A stretch of 48,266 nt of DNA, from contig NZ_LIXI01000019.1 of the NCBI RefSeq assembly GCF_001905595.1, forward strand, positions 1 through 48,266, read 5' to 3'. The notes beneath the pieces are model-generated. The model saw only the letters and a list, made by a program, of their open reading frames with translations. It did no database searches and had not been told where the DNA came from. The DNA is from Streptomyces sp. CB00316. GTDB lineage: Bacteria > Actinomycetota > Actinomycetes > Streptomycetales > Streptomycetaceae. Numbering within the stretch: position 1 is the first letter of the stretch; every line of letters begins with the position of its first letter. The position numbers and the translations under genes are program-made. Shown one piece after another: positions 24,485-33,434 of the stretch.

Positions 24485-25480
24485 TCAGGCGTGCAGATGG
24501 CAGGCGACCGTGCGGCGGTCGTCGGTGGGCGACAGCGCCGGAGCGGCCAGCAGCGGGACCCGTACGCCGCACGGCTCGAACGCCTTGCCGCAGCGCGGGT
24601 GGAACGCGCAGCCGGTGGGCATCGCGGACAGGTGCGGGGGCGAGCCCGGGATGCCGGTCAGCTCGCGGCGCGGGCCGTGGAGCGCGGGGAAGGAGTGGAG
24701 CAGCCCGTCGCTGTAGGGGTGGCGGGGGTCGCGGTAGATCTCCGCCGCGCCCGCCTCCTCCACGATGCGGCCCCCGTACATGATCGCGATCCGGTCCGAG
24801 AATTCGATCAGGAGCGAGATGTCGTGGGTGATGAACACGACGGAGAAGTTGAGCTGTTCCCTCAACTGGACCAGCCGCCGCAGGATCTGGCGCTGCATCA
24901 CCACGTCGAGCGCGGTCGTCGGCTCGTCCATGATGACGATCTCGGGCTCCAGGGCCAGCGCCATGGCGATCATCACGCGCTGCCGCATCCCGCCGGAGAG
25001 CTGGTGCGGATAGGCGGCGAGCCGGTCGGCGGAGATCCCGACGAGGCTGAGCAACTCCTTCGCACGGTCCGTCCGTCGGGCCTTCTTCAGGTCGGGGCGG
25101 TGGGCTTTCAGGACGTCGGTGAGCTGGCTGTGGACCGTGTGCACCGGGTTGAGGGAGTTCATCGCCCCCTGGAACACGATGGACAGCTCCTGCCAGCGGA
25201 AGGCCCGCAGCTGCTCCGGGGAGAGCGAGAGGATGTCGAGCCGGTCGCCGCCCGGCCGGTGGTAGTGGACCTCTCCCCCGGTGATCACCCCGGGCGGCGA
25301 CAGCAGCCGGGTCACGGCGTACGCGAGGGTCGACTTGCCCGACCCCGACTCCCCTGCCAGGCCCAGGACTTCGCCCCGGTGCAGGGTGAGGTCGATGTCC
25401 CGCAGGGCGTGCACGGCCCGCTCGTCGGTGCCGTAGTCGACGTTCAGTCCGCTGATGGTGAGGACCGGCTCGGCGCTCAT
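24485..25480 (-). CDS. ABC transporter ATPase, Opp/Dpp type (OppD/DppD-like)
   Basis: A 331-aa ATP-binding subunit. Walker A is GESGSGKST, the Q-loop is SIVFQGAMNSLNP, the signature is LSGGMRQR, Walker B is IVIMDEPTTALD and the switch is THD. It ends with the oligopeptide-type C-terminal extension and Cys cluster (GCAFHPRCGKAFEPCGVRV and CHLHA), whose four cysteines probably hold an iron-sulfur cluster. Its ATG overlaps the stop of the permease gene by 4 nt (ATGA). Given the glycosidases beside it, the cargo is probably a beta-glucoside rather than a peptide. Confidence 0.93.
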   Translation of the reverse strand: MSAEPVLTISGLNVDYGTDERAVHALRDIDLTLHRGEVLGLAGESGSGKSTLAYAVTRLLSPPGVITGGEVHYHRPGGDRLDILSLSPEQLRAFRWQELSIVFQGAMNSLNPVHTVHSQLTDVLKAHRPDLKKARRTDRAKELLSLVGISADRLAAYPHQLSGGMRQRVMIAMALALEPEIVIMDEPTTALDVVMQRQILRRLVQLREQLNFSVVFITHDISLLIEFSDRIAIMYGGRIVEEAGAAEIYRDPRHPYSDGLLHSFPALHGPRRELTGIPGSPPHLSAMPTGCAFHPRCGKAFEPCGVRVPLLAAPALSPTDDRRTVACHLHA

Positions 25481-26481
25481 GGGCGCGGCTCCTTGCCGCT
25501 GTGCTTGCGGTGGTCGGCACTCAGCGGTCTGCGGGCGACGGGGGTGAAGCCGACGCGCATCTTCACCTTCCGGGAGGAGCCGGTGGCGGTGCGCAGGCGC
25601 GGGTTGACGAACTCGTCGATGCCGAAGTTGATGAGGGCGAGCGCGGTGCCCAGCAGGGCGATGCAGAGGCCGGCCGGGACGAACCACCACCAGGCGCCCT
25701 GGGCGAGTGCCTGGTTGGACTGGGCCCAGAAGAGGACCGTGCCCCAGTTCCAGTGCGAGATGTCCGCGACGCCGATGAAGGCGAGCGTGATCTCGGTGAG
25801 GACGGCGAAGATGACCGTGCCGACGAAACCGGAGGCGATCACCGCGGTGAGGTTCGGCATGATCTCGAAGAGGATGATCCGCCAGGTGGACTCGCCGGTG
25901 GCGCGGGCGGCCTCCACGTAGTCGCGGCGGCGCAGCGACAGCGTCTGGGCGCGCAGGATGCGCGATCCCCAGGCCCAGGAGGTCAGGGCGATGGCGAAGG
26001 CGATGAGCAGGTCGCCGGTGTCCGGGACGAAGCTCGCGACGATGATGATCAGCGGGAGTCCGGGCAGCACCAGGAAGATGTTGGCGAGCGCGGAGAGGAT
26101 CTCGTCGACGGCCCCGCCGATGAACCCGGCGGTGACCCCGATGAGGACGGAGAGCACGGTGGCGATGACCGCCGCGACGAACCCGACGATCAGGACGCCC
26201 CGGGTGCCGACCAGGATCTGGGAGAGGACGTCCTGCCCGGTGTGGGTGGTGCCGAACCAGTGTGCGCCGGACGGCGGTTGGAGGAGCTGGTCGCTCATCG
26301 CGTCGGGGTCGTACGGGGCGATCCACGGGCCGATGACGGCCAGCAGGACGAAGAACGCGAGCATGAGCAGCCCGGTACGGGTCTTGCCCCCGCGCAGGAA
26401 CCGGAGCCGGGCCCGGCGCGTGGGCGCCTCGGGTGCGGGCGCGCCGTCCAGGACGGCGACATCGGTGGCGGTGATGGACAC
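25477..26481 (-). CDS. ABC transporter permease, OppC/DppC type
   Basis: A 334-aa inner-membrane permease. N-terminal OppC-like segment (TGLLMLAFFVLLAVIGPWIA), then HWFGTTHTGQDVLSQILVGT, the family EAA loop EAARATGESTWRIILFEIMP and six helices. It starts at GTG 26481, five bases after the previous permease stop, with GAAGGAGG as ribosome site. It pairs with the OppB-type permease to form the channel. Confidence 0.93.
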   Translation of the reverse strand: MSITATDVAVLDGAPAPEAPTRRARLRFLRGGKTRTGLLMLAFFVLLAVIGPWIAPYDPDAMSDQLLQPPSGAHWFGTTHTGQDVLSQILVGTRGVLIVGFVAAVIATVLSVLIGVTAGFIGGAVDEILSALANIFLVLPGLPLIIIVASFVPDTGDLLIAFAIALTSWAWGSRILRAQTLSLRRRDYVEAARATGESTWRIILFEIMPNLTAVIASGFVGTVIFAVLTEITLAFIGVADISHWNWGTVLFWAQSNQALAQGAWWWFVPAGLCIALLGTALALINFGIDEFVNPRLRTATGSSRKVKMRVGFTPVARRPLSADHRKHSGKEPRP

Positions 26482-26486
26482 GGGGT

Positions 26487-27467
26487 CTACGCCTCCTTCC
26501 GGGTGCGGGGGTCGAGGGCGGCGTAGACGAGGTCGGCGAGCAGGTTCGCGGCCAGGACGGAGAGCGTGATGATCAGGAAGACGCCCTGCATCAGCGGGTA
26601 GTCCTTGGCGCCGACGGCCTGGAGCAGCTGGAAGCCGATGCCCGGGTAGGTGAAGACCATCTCGACCAGCAGCGTGCCGCCGACGATGAAGCCGAGCGAG
26701 AGGGCGAAGCCGGAGATGTTGGGGAGGACCGCGTTGCGGGCCGCGTAGCCGAACATCACGCGCCGCTCGGAGAGCCCCTTGGCCTGCGCCACCATCACGT
26801 AGTCCTCGGAGGAGACGGTGACCATCATGTTCCGCATGCCGAGGATCCAGCCGGCCACGGCGCTCAGCACGATCGTCACGCCGGGGAGGACCGCGTGGTA
26901 GAGCGCGCTGGAGATGAAGGGCCAGTCGAAGGCCGGGACGAGGCTGTTGTCGTAGCCGCCGGAGTTCGGGAAGAGGGTCCACTTCTCGGCGAACAGGGCG
27001 ATCGCGATGAGGCCGAGCCAGAAGTAGGGGATGGAGGAGATGAAGGTGGTGACCGGCAGCAGTCCGTCCAGCCAGGAGCCGCGCTTCCAGCCGCTGTAGA
27101 CGCCGATGCCGGTGCCGAGGACGAAGCTGAGCAGGGTGGTGACGCCGACCAGGGCGAGCGTCCACGGCAGCGACTGGACGATCACCTCGCTGACCGGGGT
27201 CGGGAAGAAGGTGAAGGAGAGGCCGAGGTCGCCGTCGAGGAGGTGGGCCCAGTAGTCGGTGTACTGCTGCCAGAGCGACTGCTGCTCGTCGAGGCCGAAG
27301 AGGGCCTTGAGGGAATCGATGGCGTTGGTGTCGAGCTGGCCCTGGTAGCGGCTGAGCAGCGCCTGGACCGGGTCGCCGGGCATCAGGCGGGGGATCAGGA
27401 AGTTGATGGTGATGGCGGCCCAGGCGGTGACGGCGTAGAACGCGAGCCGTTGGAGGAGGTACTTCAC
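26487..27467 (-). CDS. ABC transporter permease, OppB/DppB type
   Basis: A 326-aa permease beginning VKYLLQRLAFYAVTAWAAIT at GTG 27467, which overlaps the upstream ATPase stop (GTGA). It has the OppB features: MPGDPVQALLS near the N-terminus, GYAARNAVLPNISGFALSL around the EAA loop, and LVEMVFTYPGIGFQLLQAV. Six helices. AGGAGG lies upstream. The family motif and the overlaps place it firmly in the transporter operon. Confidence 0.93.
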   Translation of the reverse strand: MKYLLQRLAFYAVTAWAAITINFLIPRLMPGDPVQALLSRYQGQLDTNAIDSLKALFGLDEQQSLWQQYTDYWAHLLDGDLGLSFTFFPTPVSEVIVQSLPWTLALVGVTTLLSFVLGTGIGVYSGWKRGSWLDGLLPVTTFISSIPYFWLGLIAIALFAEKWTLFPNSGGYDNSLVPAFDWPFISSALYHAVLPGVTIVLSAVAGWILGMRNMMVTVSSEDYVMVAQAKGLSERRVMFGYAARNAVLPNISGFALSLGFIVGGTLLVEMVFTYPGIGFQLLQAVGAKDYPLMQGVFLIITLSVLAANLLADLVYAALDPRTRKEA

Positions 27468-28537
27468 CGGGAGACCTCCTTGACCGCCGCGGTCGCCCGC
27501 GTATCCGTGCCGTCGTACAGCCAGCACGCCGCCCACTGGCCGTCCGCCAGGTCGAAGCGCGGCGGGAGTTCGGTGCGGCAGCGCTCCATGGCCTTCGGGC
27601 AGCGCGGGTGGAAGCGGCAGCCGGCCGGCGGGGCGATGAGGGAGGGTGGCTCGCCGGTGCCGGTCTCCTCCTGTTCCTCCTCGGCGACGATCCGGTCCGG
27701 GTCGGGCGCGGAGGCGATGAGAAGCTGGGTGTAGGGGTGGGCGGGGTGCTGGGTGACGGCCTCACTGTCGCCGCCCTCGACGATCCGGCCCGCGTACATC
27801 ACCAGGGTGGTGTCCGCGAAGTAGCGGGCGGAGGCGATGTCGTGGGTGATGTAGAGGATCGCCAGGTGCAGGCGCTCCTTGAGGTCGCGCAGCAGGTTGA
27901 GGACGCCGAGCCGGATCGACACGTCGAGCATGGAGACGGGCTCGTCGGCGAGGAGGACCTGCGGGTCGGCGCCGAGGGCGCGGGCGATGGCGACGCGCTG
28001 GCGCTGGCCGCCGGAGAGCTCGTGCGGGAACTTGTCCAGGAACTGGTGCGGCGGGGTGAGCTGGACCCGGTTCAGCAGGTCGGCCAGGGCCTGTTCCAGC
28101 ACCTTGTCGCCGCTGCCCGCCCGGTCGTGGATCTTCAGGGCGCGGGTCAGGTGGTAGCGCACGGTGTGCACGGGGTTCAGCGAGGCGAACGGGTCCTGGA
28201 AGATCAGCTGGACCCGGCGTACGTAGCGGCGGAAGGAGCGGCCACGACCGGCCACGACCGGCTCGCCGCCCAGCCGTATCTCACCCGAGGTGAGCGGGTG
28301 GAGCTGGGCGAGCAGGCGGGCGACGGTGGACTTGCCCGAGCCGGACTCCCCCACCAGGGCCGTGACGGTGCCGCGCCTGAGCCGGAGCGAGACGTCGTCG
28401 ACGGCGTGGACGCTGCGGCGCTCGCGGGTGAACAGGTCGCGCGCGGTGCGGCGCAGGGGAAAGTGCTTGGTGACCCCGCGCGCTTCCAGCACCACGTCGG
28501 TGCCGGTGCGCACGGTCTCGGACTGATCGGTGGTCAT
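27464..28537 (-). CDS. ABC transporter ATPase, OppF/DppF type
   Basis: A 357-aa ATP-binding subunit. Walker A GESGSGKST, RVQLIFQDPFASLNPVHTV, signature LSGGQRQR, Walker B VLLADEPVSMLD and the switch THDIAS. The oligopeptide-type C-terminal Cys cluster is GCRFHPRCPKAMERCRTELP. Unusually for the family, it directly follows the binding-protein gene and precedes the permeases, with the second ATPase after them. ATG 28537 is preceded by GGAAGAA. Confidence 0.93.
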   Translation of the reverse strand: MTTDQSETVRTGTDVVLEARGVTKHFPLRRTARDLFTRERRSVHAVDDVSLRLRRGTVTALVGESGSGKSTVARLLAQLHPLTSGEIRLGGEPVVAGRGRSFRRYVRRVQLIFQDPFASLNPVHTVRYHLTRALKIHDRAGSGDKVLEQALADLLNRVQLTPPHQFLDKFPHELSGGQRQRVAIARALGADPQVLLADEPVSMLDVSIRLGVLNLLRDLKERLHLAILYITHDIASARYFADTTLVMYAGRIVEGGDSEAVTQHPAHPYTQLLIASAPDPDRIVAEEEQEETGTGEPPSLIAPPAGCRFHPRCPKAMERCRTELPPRFDLADGQWAACWLYDGTDTRATAAVKEVSR

Positions 28538-28554
28538 GGCCGGTTCTTCCCGTA

Positions 28555-30234
28555 CTACTTGGCGGGCGTGAGGTTCAGCACGATCTCCAGCGCGCTGGGC
28601 TGGGTGTGCTGCGGCGGGGCGTAGGGGTTGGCCTCGGTGGGCCAGCCGATCCAGTTCTTCGTGGAGTACTCGGCGCCGATGGGGGCGGCGGCCGTCGGGA
28701 TGACGGGGGCCTGCTCGACGAAGATCTTCTGGAGGGTGTGGAGCGCCTTGGTGCGGGTGCCCTCGTCCTTGGCGTTGGCGTACTCCTTCAGGGCGGTGGT
28801 CGCCTCGTCGTTCTTGAAGCGGCCGAAGTTGCCCGTCTGGGAGCTCTTGCCGATGGGCTGGAGGATCGCCCCGTCCATGATGTTCTGGTACATGTCGTAC
28901 GGGGTGGCGCCGCTGTTGGTCCAGTGCAGGGTGGCGTCGAAGTTGCCGTTGGCGACGTCCACGCCCCAGGCCTCGGCGGTCTGGGTCTTGACCTTGGCCT
29001 CGATGCCGAGCTGCTTGATGTTGTCCTTGATGATCGCGAGACCGGTGATGTAGTCGTTCCAGCCGGCCGGGTCGGTGAAGGTGAGCGTCACCGGCTTGCC
29101 GGACGGGTCCTTGAGCACCCCGCCGCTGAGCTTGAAGCCGGCTTCCGCGAGCAGCTTCTTCGCTCCGGCGACGTCGGGTTTGGTGTTGGCGCCCTGGTAC
29201 TCGGGGGCCAGGAAGGGCTCGCCGGCGGGCAGCGGGATGCCGGTCGGGTTGGTGATCTCCGGGTAGAGCGTGGCCTGGGCCTGGATGTGGATGGCCTTGC
29301 GGTCGACGACCATCGCCATCGCCTTGCGCAGCGCCGGGTTGTCGAAGGGCTTGCGGGCGGTGTTGAACCAGAGGCCGTGGATGCCGAGGCCGGAGGGGAA
29401 CCACAGCTTGTGGTTCTTGGGGTCCTTGTCGATGAAGAGCTGCTTGTGGTTCGGCATGAAGACGAAGGACCACTCGACCTTGCCGGTGGCCAGCGCGGTG
29501 GTGGCGGCGCTGTTGTCGTTGTACGCGGTGTAGCGCAGCTCCTTGACCTTCGTCCTGCCGTTCCAGTAGGTCGGCGTGGCTATGAGGGTGGTGGTCTGCG
29601 GGGTGAACGTCTTGAGCTTGTACGGGCCGGAGCCGACGGGCGTGCGGTTGGGCCAGGTCTCCGGGTTCTCGACCTTCTCCCAGATGTGCTTGGGCACGAT
29701 GAAGGTCTGGATGATCTTGTTCTGGTTGACGAACTGGGACTCCTTGAAAGTCAGGACGACCTTCCCGTCCTCGACCGCGATCCCGTCGAAGGGGATGCCG
29801 TTGCCGTTGAGCGCCGGGTGCTTCTTCAGGAGGTCGAAGGTGTACTCCACGTCGGCCGCTGTCAGGGGCTTGCCGTCGGCCCACTTCGCCCGGGCGTCCA
29901 GGGTGAAGGTGACCTTGGTGAAGTTGGACTCCCACTCCCAGTCGGTGGCGAGCCACGGGTCCGCCTTGTCCGTGGGCTTGATCATGTTCGTCATGGCCAG
30001 CGGCTCGTAGATCATGTACCGGTAGCCGAGGGTGGCGCCCGCCGAGGTGTTGAGGAACGGGTTGCTGTTGTTGGTCTGCGGCCCGTCCGGCTTCCCGAGG
30101 GTCAGTACGCCGGTGGCGGAGGCGCCACCGTTCTTGTTGGCACCCGAGTTGGCGTTCGAGCAGCCGGCGGCGAGCGCGATCACGACGGTGGCTGCGGCGA
30201 CCGCTCCGAGCGTGGTGCGACGGCGTGACGACAT
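28555..30234 (-). CDS. ABC transporter solute-binding lipoprotein (SBP_bac_5 type)
   Basis: A 559-aa extracytoplasmic lipoprotein. The lipobox is IALAAGC, with the lipidated Cys at residue 25. The SBP_bac_5 pattern is clear: LGYRYMIYEPLAMTNMIKPT, FTLDARAKWADGKPLTAADV, WEKVENPETWPNRTPVGSGP and FNTARKPFDNPALRKAMAMV. The family binds peptides but also includes beta-glucoside receptors such as the Thermotoga cellobiose/laminaribiose proteins. With GH1, GH3 and LacI as neighbours, an oligosaccharide ligand is likely (inference). Start ATG 30234, 85 bp after the lacI stop. Confidence 0.9.
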   Translation of the reverse strand: MSSRRRTTLGAVAAATVVIALAAGCSNANSGANKNGGASATGVLTLGKPDGPQTNNSNPFLNTSAGATLGYRYMIYEPLAMTNMIKPTDKADPWLATDWEWESNFTKVTFTLDARAKWADGKPLTAADVEYTFDLLKKHPALNGNGIPFDGIAVEDGKVVLTFKESQFVNQNKIIQTFIVPKHIWEKVENPETWPNRTPVGSGPYKLKTFTPQTTTLIATPTYWNGRTKVKELRYTAYNDNSAATTALATGKVEWSFVFMPNHKQLFIDKDPKNHKLWFPSGLGIHGLWFNTARKPFDNPALRKAMAMVVDRKAIHIQAQATLYPEITNPTGIPLPAGEPFLAPEYQGANTKPDVAGAKKLLAEAGFKLSGGVLKDPSGKPVTLTFTDPAGWNDYITGLAIIKDNIKQLGIEAKVKTQTAEAWGVDVANGNFDATLHWTNSGATPYDMYQNIMDGAILQPIGKSSQTGNFGRFKNDEATTALKEYANAKDEGTRTKALHTLQKIFVEQAPVIPTAAAPIGAEYSTKNWIGWPTEANPYAPPQHTQPSALEIVLNLTPAK

Positions 30235-30319
30235 GGCGACTCCAGGAAAGGGCTGCCGGGTCGGGACGATCCGGCGGGCGGAAGGGGTGAGGCGGGGCGC
30301 GGCCGGGCGGCCGGGTCCG

Positions 30320-31294
30320 TCACGGCGCCGAGTGGCGCACGACCAGTTCGGTGGGCAGCACGGCCGGGCCGTCGAATACGGGCGTGCCGCCGAGGTGCGA
30401 GAGCAGCATCCGGGCCGCCGTCTCACCCATGCGGCGGGTGGGCTGGCGCACGGTGGTGAGGGGCGGTTCGGTGTGTTCGGCCATCGGGATGTCGTCGAAG
30501 CCGACGACGGCGATGTCGTCCGGGACCCGGCGCCCGGCGGCACGCAGGGCCCGCAGCACGCCGGCCGCGCTGATGTCGTTGTGCGCGAAGACGGAGTCGA
30601 ACTCGACGCCCCGGGCGAGGAGTTCCTCCATGGCCAGCCGACCGCCGAGTTCGGTGAAGTCACCTTCGACGACGCGGACTTCGGGCAGGACCGAGCGGAA
30701 TCCGCCGAGCCGGTCCCGTACGCAGCCGAAGTGCTGGGGGCCGGTGAGGACGACGGGCCGGGAGCGTCCGGCGGCGAGCAGGTGGCGGGCCGCCGACGCT
30801 CCTCCCTCGTGGTTGGTGGTCACGACGGAGGGGAATTCGGGGTGGTGGCCGCGGTCGTCGATGAGCACGATCGGCAGGCCGTCGCGGTGCAGGGCGGTGA
30901 GGTGGCCGAGGGTGTTCTCCGGCTCCACGACGACGAGCCCGTCGAAGGCGCGCGCCGACACCTGGCTGGTGAAGCGCTGGACGGACTCGGCGCCCCGGTT
31001 GCAGGTGAACAGCAGCAGCCCGTAGTCGGCGGCCTCGACGGTGTCGACGACCCCCTGGAGCAGTTCGCCCATCCACGGCCAGGTCAGCGAGGGGACCAGC
31101 ATGCCGACGGTACGGCTGGAGCCGCGGGCCAGGCCCACGGCTCCGGAGCTGGGCACATAGCCGAGCTGTGCGATCACTTCACGAACGCGGGCGGCGGTGG
31201 AACCGTCCACCTCGCCCTTGGTGTTGATGACCCGCGACACGGTCGTCTTGCTGACGCCGGCCTCACGGGCGACATCGGCGATGGTGACACGCAT
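30320..31294 (-). CDS. LacI family transcriptional regulator of the beta-glucoside operon
   Basis: A 324-aa repressor. Start ATG 31294 gives the standard N-terminus MRVTIADVAREAGVSKTTVS RVINTKGEV, the HTH with its minor-groove hinge. The effector domain begins with RTVGMLVPSLTWPWMGELLQ and contains the sugar-binding LIDDRGH and VVGFDDIPMAEHTEPPLTTV. It is the first gene of the operon, with its own TTGACG-17-TTAACT promoter and a 28-bp palindrome just downstream, so autorepression is likely. The inducer is probably a beta-linked disaccharide. Confidence 0.93.
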   Translation of the reverse strand: MRVTIADVAREAGVSKTTVSRVINTKGEVDGSTAARVREVIAQLGYVPSSGAVGLARGSSRTVGMLVPSLTWPWMGELLQGVVDTVEAADYGLLLFTCNRGAESVQRFTSQVSARAFDGLVVVEPENTLGHLTALHRDGLPIVLIDDRGHHPEFPSVVTTNHEGGASAARHLLAAGRSRPVVLTGPQHFGCVRDRLGGFRSVLPEVRVVEGDFTELGGRLAMEELLARGVEFDSVFAHNDISAAGVLRALRAAGRRVPDDIAVVGFDDIPMAEHTEPPLTTVRQPTRRMGETAARMLLSHLGGTPVFDGPAVLPTELVVRHSAP

Positions 31295-31389
31295 CTGGGC
31301 CTCCGTTGGACCAGGCAGGGGCAGGACAAGGGCAGGGCGGGGTACGGCGGGGGCGGGGCAGGGGCGGTGCGGCATACCGGGAGACGCGC

Positions 31390-31417
31390 CCGGTACCGGT
31401 TCCGGAACCGGTACCGG
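31390..31417 (-). promoter_or_regulatory. 28-bp perfect palindrome between the lacI promoter and gene
   Basis: Perfect dyad centred between 31403 and 31404, core GGTTCCGGAACC flanked by GGTACC on both sides. It starts 12 bp past the -10 box (about +7), a typical repressor site. On RNA it would form a hairpin, an alternative reading. Confidence 0.7.
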
Positions 31418-31429
31418 CGTTGCGGCAGG

Positions 31430-31458
31430 AGTTAACCCCGCCGACACAGGGCCGTCAA
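31430..31458 (-). promoter_or_regulatory. promoter of the lacI-led operon
   Basis: TTGACG (31453-31458), 17-bp spacer, TTAACT (31430-31435) on the minus strand: a good vegetative sigma-type match. The 5' UTR to lacI is about 130 nt. Confidence 0.7.
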
Positions 31459-31529
31459 TACTTCACACCGAGATTGATCCGGACCCATCTGCTGACCAGG
31501 CAGGCGGCGTTGCGCGTTCACCTCTTGAA

Positions 31530-31575
31530 CATACGAGAGCCGCTGCCCCGAGGTCGGGACGGCGGCTCTCGTATG
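31530..31575 (-). terminator. terminator after cimA
   Basis: A perfect 14-bp stem (31530-31543 with 31562-31575) around an 18-nt loop, 36 bp beyond the cimA stop. Confidence 0.85.
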
Positions 31576-31611
31576 CCTCTCGTGTGCCTCTCGCGGGCGG
31601 GACCGGTCGCG

Positions 31612-33219
31612 CTACTCGGTGGGCTCCACGCCCGCCCGCAGCAGGCCGTAGGTGTACGCGTCCTCCAACGCCTGCCAGGACGCGGCGATGACGTTCTCGG
31701 CGACACCCACGGTCGCCCAGTCGGCGTCGCCGTCGCCCGTGGTGATCAGGACCCGGGTGGTGGACTCGGTGCCCGTACGGCCCTCCAGGATGCGGACCTT
31801 GTAGTCGACCAGCTCCAGCTTGGCCAGCTGCGGGTAGATCCGCTCCAGGGCGACACGCAGGGCCCGGTCCAGGGCGTTGACCGGGCCGTTGCCCTCGGCG
31901 GTCGCGACGATGCGCTCGCCCTTGGCCCAGAGCTTCACCGTGGCCTCGTTGGCGTGGACGCCGTCGGGGCGGTCCTCGACGATCGCCCGCCAGGACTCCG
32001 TACGGAAGTAGCGCCGGGCCCTGCCCTCCACCTCGCCGCGCAGCAGGAGCTCGAAGGAGGCGTCGGCGGCCTCGTAGGTGTAGCCCTGGAGTTCGCGCTC
32101 CTTGACCCGCTCCACGACCCGGCCGACCAGGGCCCGGTCGTCGCCGAGGTCGACGCCGAGCTCCTTGCCCTTCAGCTCGATGGAGGCACGGCCCGCCATG
32201 TCCGAGACCAGCATCCGCATGGTGTTGCCGACCAGCTCCGGGTCGATGTGCTGGTACAGGTCGGGGTCGACCTTGATGGCGGAGGCGTGCAGCCCGGCCT
32301 TGTGGGCGAAGGCCGAGACACCCACGTACGGCTGGTGGGTGGAGGGGGTCAGGTTGACGACCTCGGCGATCGCGTGCGAGATCCGGGTCATCTCGGCGAG
32401 CGCGCCCTCGGGCAGCACCTTCATGCCGTACTTCAGCTCCAGGGCCGCGACCACCGGGAAGAGGTTGGCGTTGCCGACCCGCTCGCCGTAGCCGTTGGCC
32501 GTGCACTGGACGTGGGTGGCGCCGGCGTCCACGGCGGCCAGGGTGTTCGCGACCGCGCAGCCGGTGTCGTCCTGGGCGTGGATGCCGAGTCGGGCGCCGG
32601 TGTCGGCGATGACGGTGGAGACGACCGCCTGGACCTGGGCGGGGAGCATGCCGCCGTTGGTGTCGCAGAGGATGACCACCTCGGCGCCCGCCTCGTACGC
32701 GGTACGGACCACGGACTTGGCGTACGCGGCGTTCGCCCGGTAGCCGTCGAAGAAGTGCTCGCAGTCCACGAAGACCCGGCGACCCTGTTCGCGCAGGTGG
32801 GAGACGGTGTCGCGGACCATCTCCAGGTTCTCGTCCAGGGTGGTGCGCAGGGCCAGCTCCACATGGCGGTCGTGCGCCTTGGCGACCAGCGTGATCACCG
32901 GGGCACCGGAGTTCAGCAGCGCCTGCACCTGGGGGTCCTCGGCCGCGCTGCCACCGGCTCTGCGGGTCGCGCCGAACGCCACGAGCTGAGCGTTCTCGAA
33001 TGCGATCTCCTGCTGGGCCCGGGCGAAGAACTCCGTGTCGCGCGGGTTGGCACCCGGCCAGCCGCCCTCGATGTACCCGACCCCGAAGGTGTCCAGATGC
33101 CGGGCGATGGTCAGCTTGTCGGCGACCGTCAGGTTGATGCCCTCACGCTGAGCACCGTCGCGCAGTGTGGTGTCGAAGACATGGAAACTGTCGTCGGTGG
33201 CGTTGGCCGTGGTGGTCAT
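31612..33219 (-). CDS. cimA: citramalate synthase
   Basis: A 535-aa DRE-TIM enzyme condensing pyruvate and acetyl-CoA to citramalate, the first step of threonine-independent isoleucine synthesis. The catalytic motif FDTTLRDGAQREGINLTVAD is at the N-terminus. GIHAQDDTGCAVANTLAAVD carries the metal-binding HxH-like region, and HKAGLHASAI is the second half-site. The C-terminal regulatory (LeuA_dimer) domain (ANEATVKLWAKGERIVATAE) fits feedback by isoleucine. The length and the GQRDGxQ-like motif favour CimA over LeuA. Start ATG 33219; the frame is open upstream but the family start is here. Preceded by an attenuator-like leader. ilvE and leuB lie nearby. Confidence 0.92.
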   Translation of the reverse strand: MTTTANATDDSFHVFDTTLRDGAQREGINLTVADKLTIARHLDTFGVGYIEGGWPGANPRDTEFFARAQQEIAFENAQLVAFGATRRAGGSAAEDPQVQALLNSGAPVITLVAKAHDRHVELALRTTLDENLEMVRDTVSHLREQGRRVFVDCEHFFDGYRANAAYAKSVVRTAYEAGAEVVILCDTNGGMLPAQVQAVVSTVIADTGARLGIHAQDDTGCAVANTLAAVDAGATHVQCTANGYGERVGNANLFPVVAALELKYGMKVLPEGALAEMTRISHAIAEVVNLTPSTHQPYVGVSAFAHKAGLHASAIKVDPDLYQHIDPELVGNTMRMLVSDMAGRASIELKGKELGVDLGDDRALVGRVVERVKERELQGYTYEAADASFELLLRGEVEGRARRYFRTESWRAIVEDRPDGVHANEATVKLWAKGERIVATAEGNGPVNALDRALRVALERIYPQLAKLELVDYKVRILEGRTGTESTTRVLITTGDGDADWATVGVAENVIAASWQALEDAYTYGLLRAGVEPTE

Positions 33220-33353
33220 GCTGATCTGACTCCTGTCGGATGAGTGGATCCGGACGGTCTGGGGCTGTTCGGGGAACCCGGCACAGCCCCCAGCTCCACT
33301 TGCCCCCATCATCCCGCGCGCGCCGCCCCGGCCCGGGTGCGGGCCGGAAAACG

Positions 33354-33380
33354 AAAAAACCCCTCGCGGGTGCGAGAGGT
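33354..33380 (-). terminator. intrinsic terminator in the cimA leader (attenuator)
   Basis: Minus-strand hairpin of 9 bp (33372-33380 with 33359-33367, one G-U pair), loop ACCC, directly followed by six T. T tracts are rare in this genome. It lies 135 bp before the cimA start and 55 nt after the leader-peptide stop, the spacing of a translation-dependent attenuator. A second hairpin (33412-33417 with 33424-33429) lies between them. Confidence 0.8.
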
Positions 33381-33434
33381 CTGCGCGCGGGTCTGGGGCA
33401 CGATGGCCGCGCCGTACGTGGTGGTACGGGACGG

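Noticed and set aside
30235..30319. Search for a separate operator before the solute-binding protein.
   Set aside because: Only G+C-rich sequence without dyad or -10; the gene is more likely transcribed from the lacI promoter.
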